A stretch of 35,868 nt of DNA from Clostridiales bacterium (GTDB lineage Bacteria > Bacillota > Clostridia > UBA1381). Both the position numbers and the translations under genes were made by a program. A model generated the notes under the pieces. The model was not told the DNA's origin, did not search any database, and worked only from the letters and a program-made list of their open reading frames with translations. Shown piece after piece: positions 1 to 8,161 of the stretch (position 1 is the stretch's first letter; the number at the start of each line of letters is the position of its first letter). The stretch spans positions 1 through 35,868 of the forward strand of contig JAQXUJ010000149.1 of assembly GCA_029219925.1 (NCBI GenBank), written 5' to 3'.

Positions 1-672
1 CAATCCGGTATATCCGTCAACGGCGGCATCCCTGCCGTCCAGCTCCGGCGACAGATGTACTCCGATTATCGCCGGTATATTCATGGACCGGGCAAGTATT
101 GCCGTGTGTGACGCAGGACTGCCTTTTTCGGTAACAAAAGCAGTAATTTTTTCCTTATCCATTTGCAGTGTTTCACTGGGTGCCAAATCGTCGGCAAAAA
201 TAATGCTGCATTCCTGTTCACTTTTCGGTTTATCCTCTTTTTTTCCGCTTAAGATGTTGATAACCCTATCAGAAATATCCTTCACATCTCCTGCCCGTGC
301 CTGCATGTACGCGTCTTCCATCTCGGCAAACATTTTTGAAAAGCTGTCCGCAGTAAGAAGCACCGCTGTTTCCGCATTTACCTTTTGTTTTTTTATAATA
401 TTTTCCACCGATTCATTGTAGTCAATATCCTCAAGCATCATTCGGTGAATGGAAAAAATCTGTGCTTCCGCTTCTCCTATCTCCTTGTTCGCTTTGTAAA
501 AAAGCAGTTCCAGCTCATGAGCGGCATCATCTCTTGCCTTTATATATCTCTCGGTTTCAGCATCAACATCTTCAATGTGCCGTCTTTTCACCTTCTGCGT
601 ATTACGCTGATATACAAACGCCTTGCCGAATGCAATTCCACCGCATACCGACTTTCCTGTAATTGTTTCCAT
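1..672 (-). CDS. ptsI: Phosphoenolpyruvate-protein phosphotransferase (PTS enzyme I), partial, C-terminus outside window
   Basis: Minus-strand translation starts METITGKSVCGGIAFGKAFVYQ and contains VTEKGSPASHTAILARSMNIPAIIGV, the PEP-utilising enzyme phospho-His motif (SHTAILAR). Located directly downstream of an HPr gene. The ORF-track entries here are antisense. Confidence 0.9.
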   Translation of the reverse strand, partial: METITGKSVCGGIAFGKAFVYQRNTQKVKRRHIEDVDAETERYIKARDDAAHELELLFYKANKEIGEAEAQIFSIHRMMLEDIDYNESVENIIKKQKVNAETAVLLTADSFSKMFAEMEDAYMQARAGDVKDISDRVINILSGKKEDKPKSEQECSIIFADDLAPSETLQMDKEKITAFVTEKGSPASHTAILARSMNIPAIIGVHLSPELDGRDAAVDGYTGL

Positions 673-683
673 TAAAAACTCTC

Positions 684-941
684 CTATAAGTTATTTCTGA
701 AAAAACTCTCCAACGCAGAAAGCGCCTCATCCTCATCTTTTCCTTCCACGGTAATGCGGACGGTATCTCCTTTTTTTACCGAAAGTCCCATTACCGCAAA
801 AATCCTCTTTAAATCCGCCTTCTTATCGTCCTTATACATTGTAATTTCCGATGAAAATTCACTTGCCTTTTTTACCGCCAGTCCTGCCGGGCGTGCATGT
901 ATTCCCAAATCGTCACATATCTTATAGGTAAATTCTTTCAT
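684..941 (-). CDS. ptsH: HPr family phosphocarrier protein (His15 present, Arg at position 46)
   Basis: 85 aa; GIHARPAG active-site motif with H15; adjacent to ptsI. Confidence 0.9.
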   Translation of the reverse strand: MKEFTYKICDDLGIHARPAGLAVKKASEFSSEITMYKDDKKADLKRIFAVMGLSVKKGDTVRITVEGKDEDEALSALESFFRNNL

Positions 942-1030
942 AATATTAATTATTTTCTCCCTTCGCGGTTTTGTTTCTTAATATATTATGATTAAATTAT
1001 AAATTCTTATGCAAAGAGCCGCGTTTTAAA

Positions 1031-1059
1031 TTGACAAATCTTCAAAAAAATATTATAAT
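1031..1059 (+). promoter_or_regulatory. sigma-A-type promoter for the NfnA-like gene
   Basis: TTGACA (1031-1036), 17 bp spacer, TATAAT (1054-1059), about 30 bp upstream of the start codon. Confidence 0.8.
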
Positions 1060-1091
1060 AAAAGCATATTATTTAAGAAAGGGTTTTCTGA

Positions 1092-1940
1092 ATGTATCAA
1101 ATCGTAAAAAAAATATCACTTAATCCAACAGTAACAAAAATGGATATTTATGCTCCTTATATTGCGAAAAAGGCTGAGCCCGGACAGTTTATAATACTGA
1201 GGGTGACAGAGGACGGAGAGAGAATACCTCTTACCGTTGCCGATTATGACCGCAATGCAGGAACCGTTTCCATAATTTTCCAGATTGTGGGCGCTACTAC
1301 AGAGGAGCTTAACCATAAAAAAGAAGGCGAATATATTTCCGATTTCGTAGGGCCGTTAGGCAAGCCGACCGAGTGTAAAAACCTGAAAAAGGTTGCGGTT
1401 GTGGGCGGCGGCGTAGGCTGCGCCATTGCTTTTCCGGTTGCGAAAAAGCTGCACGAGCTGGGCTGTGAGGTTCACTCGGTGATTGGCTTCAGAAACCGTG
1501 ACCTGATAATCCTTGAAAGGGAATTTAATGAGGCTTCGGACAAGCTTGTCATTATGACGGATGATGGCTCATACGGTGAAAAAGGGCTTGTTACCGACGC
1601 TCTTAAATCTCTTATTGAAAGCGGAAATAATTATGATGAGGTTATCGTTATAGGTCCTCTTGTCATGATGAAATTCGTATGCCGTCTTACAAAGGAATAC
1701 GGCATTAAAACTGTTGTCAGCATGAACCCCATCATGATTGACGGAACGGGCATGTGCGGCGGCTGCCGTCTTACCGTGGGCGGAAAGGTTAAATTTGCCT
1801 GCGTTGACGGGCCCGATTTTGACGGTCATGAGGTCGATTTTGATGAGGCAATCCGCCGTTCTTCAATGTACAAGCCCTTTGAAGAACACTCCCGTGAGGA
1901 AACCTGTAATCTGTTTAAGGAGGTAGATAAAAATGCCTAA
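1092..1940 (+). CDS. Sulfide dehydrogenase/NfnA-like FAD/NAD-binding oxidoreductase subunit (ferredoxin-NADP reductase alpha type)
   Basis: 282 aa; ferredoxin-reductase-like fold with VAVVGGGVGCAIAFPVAKKL and C-terminal Cys cluster MCGGCRLTVGGKVKFACVDGPDFDGHEVDF, typical of NfnA/SudB; overlaps the NfnB/GltA-like gene. Confidence 0.85.
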   Translation: MYQIVKKISLNPTVTKMDIYAPYIAKKAEPGQFIILRVTEDGERIPLTVADYDRNAGTVSIIFQIVGATTEELNHKKEGEYISDFVGPLGKPTECKNLKKVAVVGGGVGCAIAFPVAKKLHELGCEVHSVIGFRNRDLIILEREFNEASDKLVIMTDDGSYGEKGLVTDALKSLIESGNNYDEVIVIGPLVMMKFVCRLTKEYGIKTVVSMNPIMIDGTGMCGGCRLTVGGKVKFACVDGPDFDGHEVDFDEAIRRSSMYKPFEEHSREETCNLFKEVDKNA

Positions 1941-3324
1941 TATGTCACCTAATAAGAATCCAATGCCCTCCCAAAAACCGGAGATAAGAAATAAAAATTT
2001 TGATGAGGTTGCTCTCGGATATTCTGCGGAAACAGCAATTGACGAGGCAAAAAGATGTCTAAACTGTAAAAATATGCCCTGTGTTGCCGGCTGCCCGGTC
2101 AAAATTCATATTCCGGCGTTTATTAGGGAGGTTGCCGAGGGAAATTTTGAAAAAGCCTATCAGATAATTTCCGAATCAAGCTCACTTCCCGCCGTTTGCG
2201 GCAGAGTATGTCCTCAGGAAAACCAGTGCGAAGGAAAATGTGTAAGAGGAATTAAGGGTGAGAGCGTCGGAATTGGGCGTCTTGAACGGTTTGTAGCCGA
2301 TTGGCACAATGAAAATTCCGCGGAAAAGCCTAAAAAGGCGGAACCTAACGGTCATAAGGTTGCGGTTATCGGTTCCGGACCTTCAGGGCTTACGTGTGCG
2401 GGAGATTTGGCTAAAAAGGGATACAGCGTAACGGTTTTTGAGGCTCTGCATCTTGCCGGCGGCGTTCTTATTTACGGCATTCCCGAATTTCGTCTGCCGA
2501 AGGACATTGTGCAGAAGGAGGTAGAAACTCTGTGCGAGCTGGGAGTCGAAATAAAAACAAATATGGTTATAGGCAAGGTTCTGTCCATTGATGATTTACT
2601 GGACGACGGCTATGAAGCCGTGTTTATCGGTTCCGGAGCAGGACTTCCGAAATTTATGGGAATACCGGGTGAAAATCTGAACGGCGTTTACTCCGCAAAC
2701 GAATTTTTAACCCGTGTAAATTTGATGAAGGCTTATAAGGATAATTCAAAAACACCTATTAAACATAGCAAAAAAGTAGCTGTTGTAGGCGGCGGAAACG
2801 TTGCTATGGATGCGGCGCGCTGTGCAAAGCGTCTTGGTGCTGAGGAGGTATATATTGTATACCGCCGCGGCGAAGAGGAGCTTCCGGCACGACGTGAGGA
2901 GGTGGAGCATGCAAAAGAAGAGGGGATCATCTTTAAACTGCTTACCAATCCTGTTGAAATTCTTCCCGACGACAATAATTTTGTAGGCGGAATTAAATGT
3001 GTGGAAATGGAACTGGGAGAGCCGGACGAATCGGGAAGGCGTCGTCCTCAGCCTAAGGAAGGCAGTGAATTTGTCCTTGATGTTGACTGCGTAATTATGT
3101 CCATCGGCACTAGTCCCAATCCTCTTATAAAATCTACAACCGAAGGTCTTGACACTCAAAAATGGGGAGGAATTATCGCCGACAGCGAAACCGGACTCAC
3201 CTCCCGAAAGTATGTCTATGCCGGCGGTGACGCGGTTACCGGCGCCGCTACGGTAATTCTTGCTATGGGAGCAGGGAAAACCGCTGCGGAGGCGATTGAC
3301 AAAGCAATAATGAATAAGGAGTAA
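1933..3324 (+). CDS. NADPH-dependent glutamate synthase small-chain-like / NfnB oxidoreductase
   Basis: 463 aa; N-terminal CLNCKNMPCVAGCPVKIHIPAFI and CGRVCPQENQCEGKCVRG Fe-S motifs; two Rossmann motifs (VAVIGSGPSGLTCAGDLAKKGY, VAVVGGGNVAMDAARCAKRLGAEEVYIVYRRG); GGDAVTGAATVILAMGAGKTAA. SD aaggaggt upstream. Confidence 0.88.
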   Translation: MPNMSPNKNPMPSQKPEIRNKNFDEVALGYSAETAIDEAKRCLNCKNMPCVAGCPVKIHIPAFIREVAEGNFEKAYQIISESSSLPAVCGRVCPQENQCEGKCVRGIKGESVGIGRLERFVADWHNENSAEKPKKAEPNGHKVAVIGSGPSGLTCAGDLAKKGYSVTVFEALHLAGGVLIYGIPEFRLPKDIVQKEVETLCELGVEIKTNMVIGKVLSIDDLLDDGYEAVFIGSGAGLPKFMGIPGENLNGVYSANEFLTRVNLMKAYKDNSKTPIKHSKKVAVVGGGNVAMDAARCAKRLGAEEVYIVYRRGEEELPARREEVEHAKEEGIIFKLLTNPVEILPDDNNFVGGIKCVEMELGEPDESGRRRPQPKEGSEFVLDVDCVIMSIGTSPNPLIKSTTEGLDTQKWGGIIADSETGLTSRKYVYAGGDAVTGAATVILAMGAGKTAAEAIDKAIMNKE

Positions 3325-3330
3325 AATTTT

Positions 3331-4098
3331 ATGCTTGCGGTTGAGAGAAGAAATCAAATTGAAGATATTATTCAAAAAAATAAGAGCGTAATGGTGCTGG
3401 AGCTGGCAAAAAAATTTGACGTCACCACCGAAACCATACGCGGCGATTTGGAAAAACTCGAAAAGCAGGGAGTATTGGTGCGCACCTACGGCGGCGCAAC
3501 TCTGGTGGAGGGTTCTCTTTCCGATATTCCACTGTCCGACCGTGAGGTTATTAACTTTGAGGGAAAACAGCGTATCGGCAAGCGTGCATCAAAGCTGATT
3601 AAGGACGGTGAAACGGTGTTTCTTGACGCCTCCACCTCCAGTCTGCATATCGCCCGCAACATTAAGGATAAAAAAAGCCTTACCGTTATCACCAATTCGG
3701 AACGGATTGTAAACGAACTGGCGGTCTGCGAAAATATCCGCGTTATTTCCACCGGCGGTCTGCTTACTGTGAAAAATATGTCATATATAGGAAGGATTGT
3801 GGAAAAAACACTTCGAGAAAATTATTTTGCTAATAAAGTATTTTTCTCCTGCCGCGGAGTTACCGTTGCGAGAGGACTTACAGAGTCAAATGAAGCGGAG
3901 GCGGAAATCAAAAAGGCGATGATTGAATGCTCCGAATCAGCCGTTTTTCTTTGTGACCATACCAAAATAGGTAAAATAGGCGTTCCGGTGATAAGTTACT
4001 TCGACCGTATCGACACGGTCATCACCGATGAAAAAATGACCGATGAATGGCGGAATTGTCTTGCTGAAAATGATGTAAACTTAATTGAGGAATTATAA
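3331..4098 (+). CDS. DeoR/GlpR family transcriptional regulator
   Basis: 255 aa; N-terminal HTH RRNQIEDIIQKNKSVMVLELAKKFDVTTETIRGDLEKLEKQGVLVRTYGGA; DeoR sugar-phosphate sensor domain with DASTSSLHIARNI. Starts 7 bp after the NfnB-like gene. Confidence 0.9.
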   Translation: MLAVERRNQIEDIIQKNKSVMVLELAKKFDVTTETIRGDLEKLEKQGVLVRTYGGATLVEGSLSDIPLSDREVINFEGKQRIGKRASKLIKDGETVFLDASTSSLHIARNIKDKKSLTVITNSERIVNELAVCENIRVISTGGLLTVKNMSYIGRIVEKTLRENYFANKVFFSCRGVTVARGLTESNEAEAEIKKAMIECSESAVFLCDHTKIGKIGVPVISYFDRIDTVITDEKMTDEWRNCLAENDVNLIEEL

Positions 4099-4102
4099 AA
4101 AT

Positions 4103-4170
4103 CGCGCCCGTTGATATGTTTTTTAAAAGCCTTGCAGCTTTAATTCATCATATCCTTGGGTGCGTTTTTT
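4103..4170 (+). terminator. Structured terminator downstream of the DeoR gene
   Basis: CGCGCCC/GGGTGCG outer stem, symmetric 3x3 internal loop, GATATG/CATATC middle stem, AAAGC/GCTTT apical hairpin, then T8. Confidence 0.7.
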
Positions 4171-4325
4171 TTCATATAGAATTATTTGTAATCTCCCAAA
4201 TAATCCTTGTTTATTTCAAGCAGTTCGTCACACAAATTTTTTACCAAAAAAATGAAATTATTTGCAGCATTTTACCGAGATGATGAGTATTATTAATGAA
4301 TACTCTAAGAAGGGAAGAAAATATT

Positions 4326-6368
4326 ATGAAAAAATTTTTTAGTATTATTTTATGTTTAGCAATGCTTTCAGCATTACCGGTTTCTGCGGCAGAAGACCCG
4401 ATGGAAGCTGCTTTGGGTTCCGTAAAGGAACGTATTGAAATCCCCGCAGAGCTTACCGAGTTTGAAAGCAGAACCTTAAAGGACGATAACAACAATATAA
4501 CCTACGACTTTAACTGGTCGGACAAAGAAGGAAAAATGCTTGAAATACAATGCGATAAATACGGCAGAATTTCAAGCTATTGGTCATGGGACAACAGCGA
4601 GCATGACGGAGAAACTCATCTTTCGCCGTATACTAAGGCAGACGCTCTTTCCTTCGCAGAAAGCTTTTTAAAACAGGTTATGCCTGATGTATTCAGCGAT
4701 ATTTCCTGTCTGGAATTGGATAATGACGGTGGAATCGGTTCAATGGACAGCTACGGAACAAGCTATACCTTTAATTTTATCCGTAAGTATGAGGGGGTTG
4801 AGGTTTTATCCAACAATACATCTGTAACCGTTATTGCGTCTGAGAACGGTCTGACTGTACGCCGTATGTTCTCCGAATATGATTATGACACCGAATTTAT
4901 TATTCCGGAAAATGAATTGGATAATCCCGAACAGGCATATCGGACAGCTTTCCCAATAAAACTGCACTATGAAAAGGATTACGAAAAATCAGAAGATACA
5001 GACATTGATATTACCAAGCTTGTTTATTCGGTTGAGGAAAGCGGAACAGGCTTTATTTCAGCCGAAAACGGTGAAATTAAAAAGGAGAAGCTTCATGCCG
5101 AACCTTATCCTGTGAACGAATCGGCAATGGATGCCGCAGCCGGGGACAGTTCTTTCTCAAGAAAAGAGTCCTTTACAGAAGCGGAACTTGCTGAGCTTAA
5201 TAATGTTGCGGGACTAAAAACCGAACAGGAAATTGAAAAAATATTCCGTAATATTTCAGATTTACAAATGACTTCCGAAATGAAGCTGAAAAATTCTCAG
5301 ATTTATAAATATGATGACAATTACATAATGAATTTATATTTTTCAGATGATAAGAACCGTTCATTATACGTATCTGCTGACGCAAAAACAGGAGAAATAA
5401 AATCCATAAATAATTACAATAACAATAATTACGACAAAGATTACGAAATATCAGAAACTCAAAAAGCAGAAACCGAAAAGAAAGCGGAAAACTTTTTAAA
5501 ACTCGCAGCGCCGGATATTGCTGCAGAATATGAGCTTGATACTCTTAACAGCAGCTCGTCAACCGCAAGTCTTTATTATGTAAGAATGGTAAACGGCGTT
5601 GACTATTCGGTTAACTTCGCAAATATCTCATATAATGTTAAAACCGGAATGCTGACAAATTATTATATAAATTACAGTGACGCAGCGTTTGATAATCCCG
5701 AAAATGCAGTTGATGGTGACACAGCATATGATAATCTTCTTTCAAAATATCCTCTTAAAAAGATTTATGTATTAACAGACAGCGATATGTTTGAGCTATG
5801 CTACACGCCGTCTAAGGGATATTTGAATATTGACGCAATTTCCGGCGAAGTAATAGAAACGTCGGAACAGCAAGGAGAATTTTCCGACATTAAAGGACAT
5901 TGGTGTGAAAATGCTGTTACACGCCTTGCTGAAGTAGGAATACGCCTTAGCGGCAGCGAATTTAAACCTGACGAAGAAATAACCAAGAGCGACCTATTAA
6001 AGCTTTTTGGCGCGGGATTGGAAGGAACAGGGTATCTTTATTATAAGAACAGCGATATTGCCTCATCTATGCTTCGAATGAAGGTAATAAAAAAGGACGA
6101 ACCTGTTGATGAATCTCCTGTCACCAGGGAAGATGCATGTGTTTATATGGTTCGTCTGGCAGGGTTTGAACGTGTTGCCAAGCTTACCGATATATTTAAG
6201 GTGAGCTTTTCAGACAGCGCCGATATTTCTCCCGAAAAAATCGGTTATGCCGCTATTTTGTCCGGTATGGGTATTGTAGCCGGTGATAATGGAGAACTTC
6301 TGCCTAAACAAAATATTACCCGTGCTGAAGCTGCTCAAATGCTTTATGTTTATTTATTATCAGATTAA
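4326..6368 (+). CDS. Secreted protein with YcdB/YcdC (PepSY-like) repeats and C-terminal SLH domains
   Basis: Signal peptide MKKFFSIILCLAMLSALPVSAA; repeated modules such as YTFNFIRKYEGVEVLSNNTSVTV and YYVRMVNGVDYSVNFANISYNVKTG; SLH motifs FSDIKGHWCENAVTRLAEVGI and NITRAEAAQMLYVYL. Track start 4296 moved to the Met at 4326. Confidence 0.75.
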   Translation: MKKFFSIILCLAMLSALPVSAAEDPMEAALGSVKERIEIPAELTEFESRTLKDDNNNITYDFNWSDKEGKMLEIQCDKYGRISSYWSWDNSEHDGETHLSPYTKADALSFAESFLKQVMPDVFSDISCLELDNDGGIGSMDSYGTSYTFNFIRKYEGVEVLSNNTSVTVIASENGLTVRRMFSEYDYDTEFIIPENELDNPEQAYRTAFPIKLHYEKDYEKSEDTDIDITKLVYSVEESGTGFISAENGEIKKEKLHAEPYPVNESAMDAAAGDSSFSRKESFTEAELAELNNVAGLKTEQEIEKIFRNISDLQMTSEMKLKNSQIYKYDDNYIMNLYFSDDKNRSLYVSADAKTGEIKSINNYNNNNYDKDYEISETQKAETEKKAENFLKLAAPDIAAEYELDTLNSSSSTASLYYVRMVNGVDYSVNFANISYNVKTGMLTNYYINYSDAAFDNPENAVDGDTAYDNLLSKYPLKKIYVLTDSDMFELCYTPSKGYLNIDAISGEVIETSEQQGEFSDIKGHWCENAVTRLAEVGIRLSGSEFKPDEEITKSDLLKLFGAGLEGTGYLYYKNSDIASSMLRMKVIKKDEPVDESPVTREDACVYMVRLAGFERVAKLTDIFKVSFSDSADISPEKIGYAAILSGMGIVAGDNGELLPKQNITRAEAAQMLYVYLLSD

Positions 6369-6407
6369 TTATTTTAATAAAATTACTTAATAATTACAGT
6401 TTAATGC

Positions 6408-6452
6408 AAATCCCGTCAAAGTCATATAAAATCTTGACTTTGACGGGATTTT
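6408..6452. terminator. Bidirectional intrinsic terminator between convergent genes
   Basis: 17-bp perfect inverted repeat AAATCCCGTCAAAGTCA / TGACTTTGACGGGATTT, T-rich on both sides. Confidence 0.9.
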
Positions 6453-7301
6453 TTACATCATCGAATTTTTTATCAGGTATCCGTCGCGTACTCCGCATTT
6501 CTTCACGAAAATTTCTTTTTTTCCATAACATTCAGCTATAGTTTGCATTATAATTATTCCAACAACGATATTATCATATCGGTTTTTTATTACATTCCTT
6601 ATTTTTTCTTCGGGATTTTCCTCAATATACTGAATAAGCCTGTCCAACATTTCAACATTTAATATATCGGTATTCTCACGGCTGTTTAAATAGCTGTAGA
6701 ATTTGGCGGCAGTTTTTGCTGTTCCTCCCATCATATAGATTTTTCCTTCCTGTCTGCACCCGTTAAGCATTTCATGTATGCATAATTTTATTTTTTTCTT
6801 TTCCTCACAGGTAGGGAATTTTCCGCTGACAAATTTATTTTTCATATTCCGGCATCCGATAGGATAAGATTTTGAAAAGGTCAAATCACCTTCCTTAAAA
6901 ATCATTATCTGACCGCTTCCTCCTCCTAAATCTACACCTATTCCGCTTTCTTTTCTTCCAATTGTGGATTTAAGTCCCAAAAAATCGTATTCCGCCTCTT
7001 CATCACCACTCAGAATATCAATACTTATTCCCGTTTGTAAATACACCCTATTCTTAACCTCTTCACGGTTTTCGAGAACACGGACAGCATATGTGGCAAA
7101 TGCCATAACAGGTATTTCTCCCGCTTTTTCCTTTAAATAAATAAGAGCATTACAAAGCTTTTCTATTCCTTCATCAGAAAGCCTGTTATTTTCGGTGTCC
7201 CCTATTATTTCTGAATTTAAAGCAATATTTGATACACTTTTCCCCATATAAAATGTAACCAATCTGATGGTATTTGAACCAATATCTATAATCCCTGTCA
7301 T
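6453..7301 (-). CDS. Ppx/GppA phosphatase family protein
   Basis: GIIDIGSNTIRLV N-terminus and GIGVDLGGGSGQIMIF; Ppx/GppA actin-like ATPase fold motifs. Start chosen by SD GGAGG spacing. Confidence 0.88.
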   Translation of the reverse strand: MTGIIDIGSNTIRLVTFYMGKSVSNIALNSEIIGDTENNRLSDEGIEKLCNALIYLKEKAGEIPVMAFATYAVRVLENREEVKNRVYLQTGISIDILSGDEEAEYDFLGLKSTIGRKESGIGVDLGGGSGQIMIFKEGDLTFSKSYPIGCRNMKNKFVSGKFPTCEEKKKIKLCIHEMLNGCRQEGKIYMMGGTAKTAAKFYSYLNSRENTDILNVEMLDRLIQYIEENPEEKIRNVIKNRYDNIVVGIIIMQTIAECYGKKEIFVKKCGVRDGYLIKNSMM

Positions 7302-7350
7302 ATGCATATCCTCCTTTTTTTACAAAAAAAGAGTATTCATAAGAATACCC

Positions 7351-8142
7351 TTAATGTCCGTGATGGTGTCCGCAATCACAGTCATCTCCATGATGATCGT
7401 GACAGCAGCAGTCCTCATCTTCTTCATAATAACCCAAGAAGTCAGCAACGGTCGTTTCAGTTATTTCATCCTTTAAAAAGTCCTTAATAAGAAGTTTTCC
7501 GTCGGCATACACCCTTATTATACACGACAATCCCTTATCGACAGTATATTTTTCCGCATCTTCAATATTCCCGTCTTCATTATAATACTCAATAATACAG
7601 CCGTTCACACGAAGATTATATGCCACATCATATGCAAGTCCTTCTGCATTTTTTTCCGCAAAAACCAGACTTCCTTCCGCCTCCCGGCCCTTTATATCGG
7701 CACCCGCTTTTTCCAATGCCTTTAAAAATGACGGTATTAATATAGTACAGCTGCTTTCCTTTTCTGTAAAAACTCCCCTTGCAAAAATTTCATTATTAGC
7801 CGATACTGTAAATTTTGTTTCATTTTCACCGTTCATTCTGACCATTTTTTCAAATCCAAACAGAACCAAAAGGTCATATAAAGCAGCGTCACATACCGAA
7901 ATCTCAAAATTTTCAAGACCGTTCGCCATAGCAGCCTCAGCGCATAATGCCGCCATTTCCGCTCTTTGCTTTGCCGTTGCGCTGCCACTCATTACAACAG
8001 CCTCATCACCGTTTAAATAAAATAATTTTTTATTGTGTAAATCAATCAATTTTACTTCTTCTGTTTCCGAAAAACCAAAAGAAGTAAAAACTGTCCACAA
8101 AATGTCCTGAACCTCTTTCTTTTTTCCGCACAAATTAATCAT
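7351..8142 (-). CDS. Diverged HisS/HisZ-like (class II histidyl-tRNA-synthetase-like) protein with His/Cys-rich C-terminal tail
   Basis: 263 aa; QRAEMAALCAEAAMANGLENFEISVCDAALYDLLVLFGF resembles HisZ/HisS, and IEDAEKYTVDKGLSCIIRVYADGKLLIKDF resembles the HisS C-terminal domain; tail CCCHDHHGDDCDCGHHHGH. Assigned by eye only. Confidence 0.5.
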   Translation of the reverse strand: MINLCGKKKEVQDILWTVFTSFGFSETEEVKLIDLHNKKLFYLNGDEAVVMSGSATAKQRAEMAALCAEAAMANGLENFEISVCDAALYDLLVLFGFEKMVRMNGENETKFTVSANNEIFARGVFTEKESSCTILIPSFLKALEKAGADIKGREAEGSLVFAEKNAEGLAYDVAYNLRVNGCIIEYYNEDGNIEDAEKYTVDKGLSCIIRVYADGKLLIKDFLKDEITETTVADFLGYYEEDEDCCCHDHHGDDCDCGHHHGH

Positions 8143-8161
8143 TTTTTTCTCCTTTCAAGAA

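Noticed and set aside
83-675. Plus-strand ORFs at the left edge
   Set aside because: Antisense to ptsI, whose signature motif is clear on the minus strand.
2746-3375. 209-aa antisense ORF over the NfnB-like gene
   Set aside because: Opposite strand of a clear conserved CDS, no recognisable domain, low-complexity composition; typical shadow ORF.
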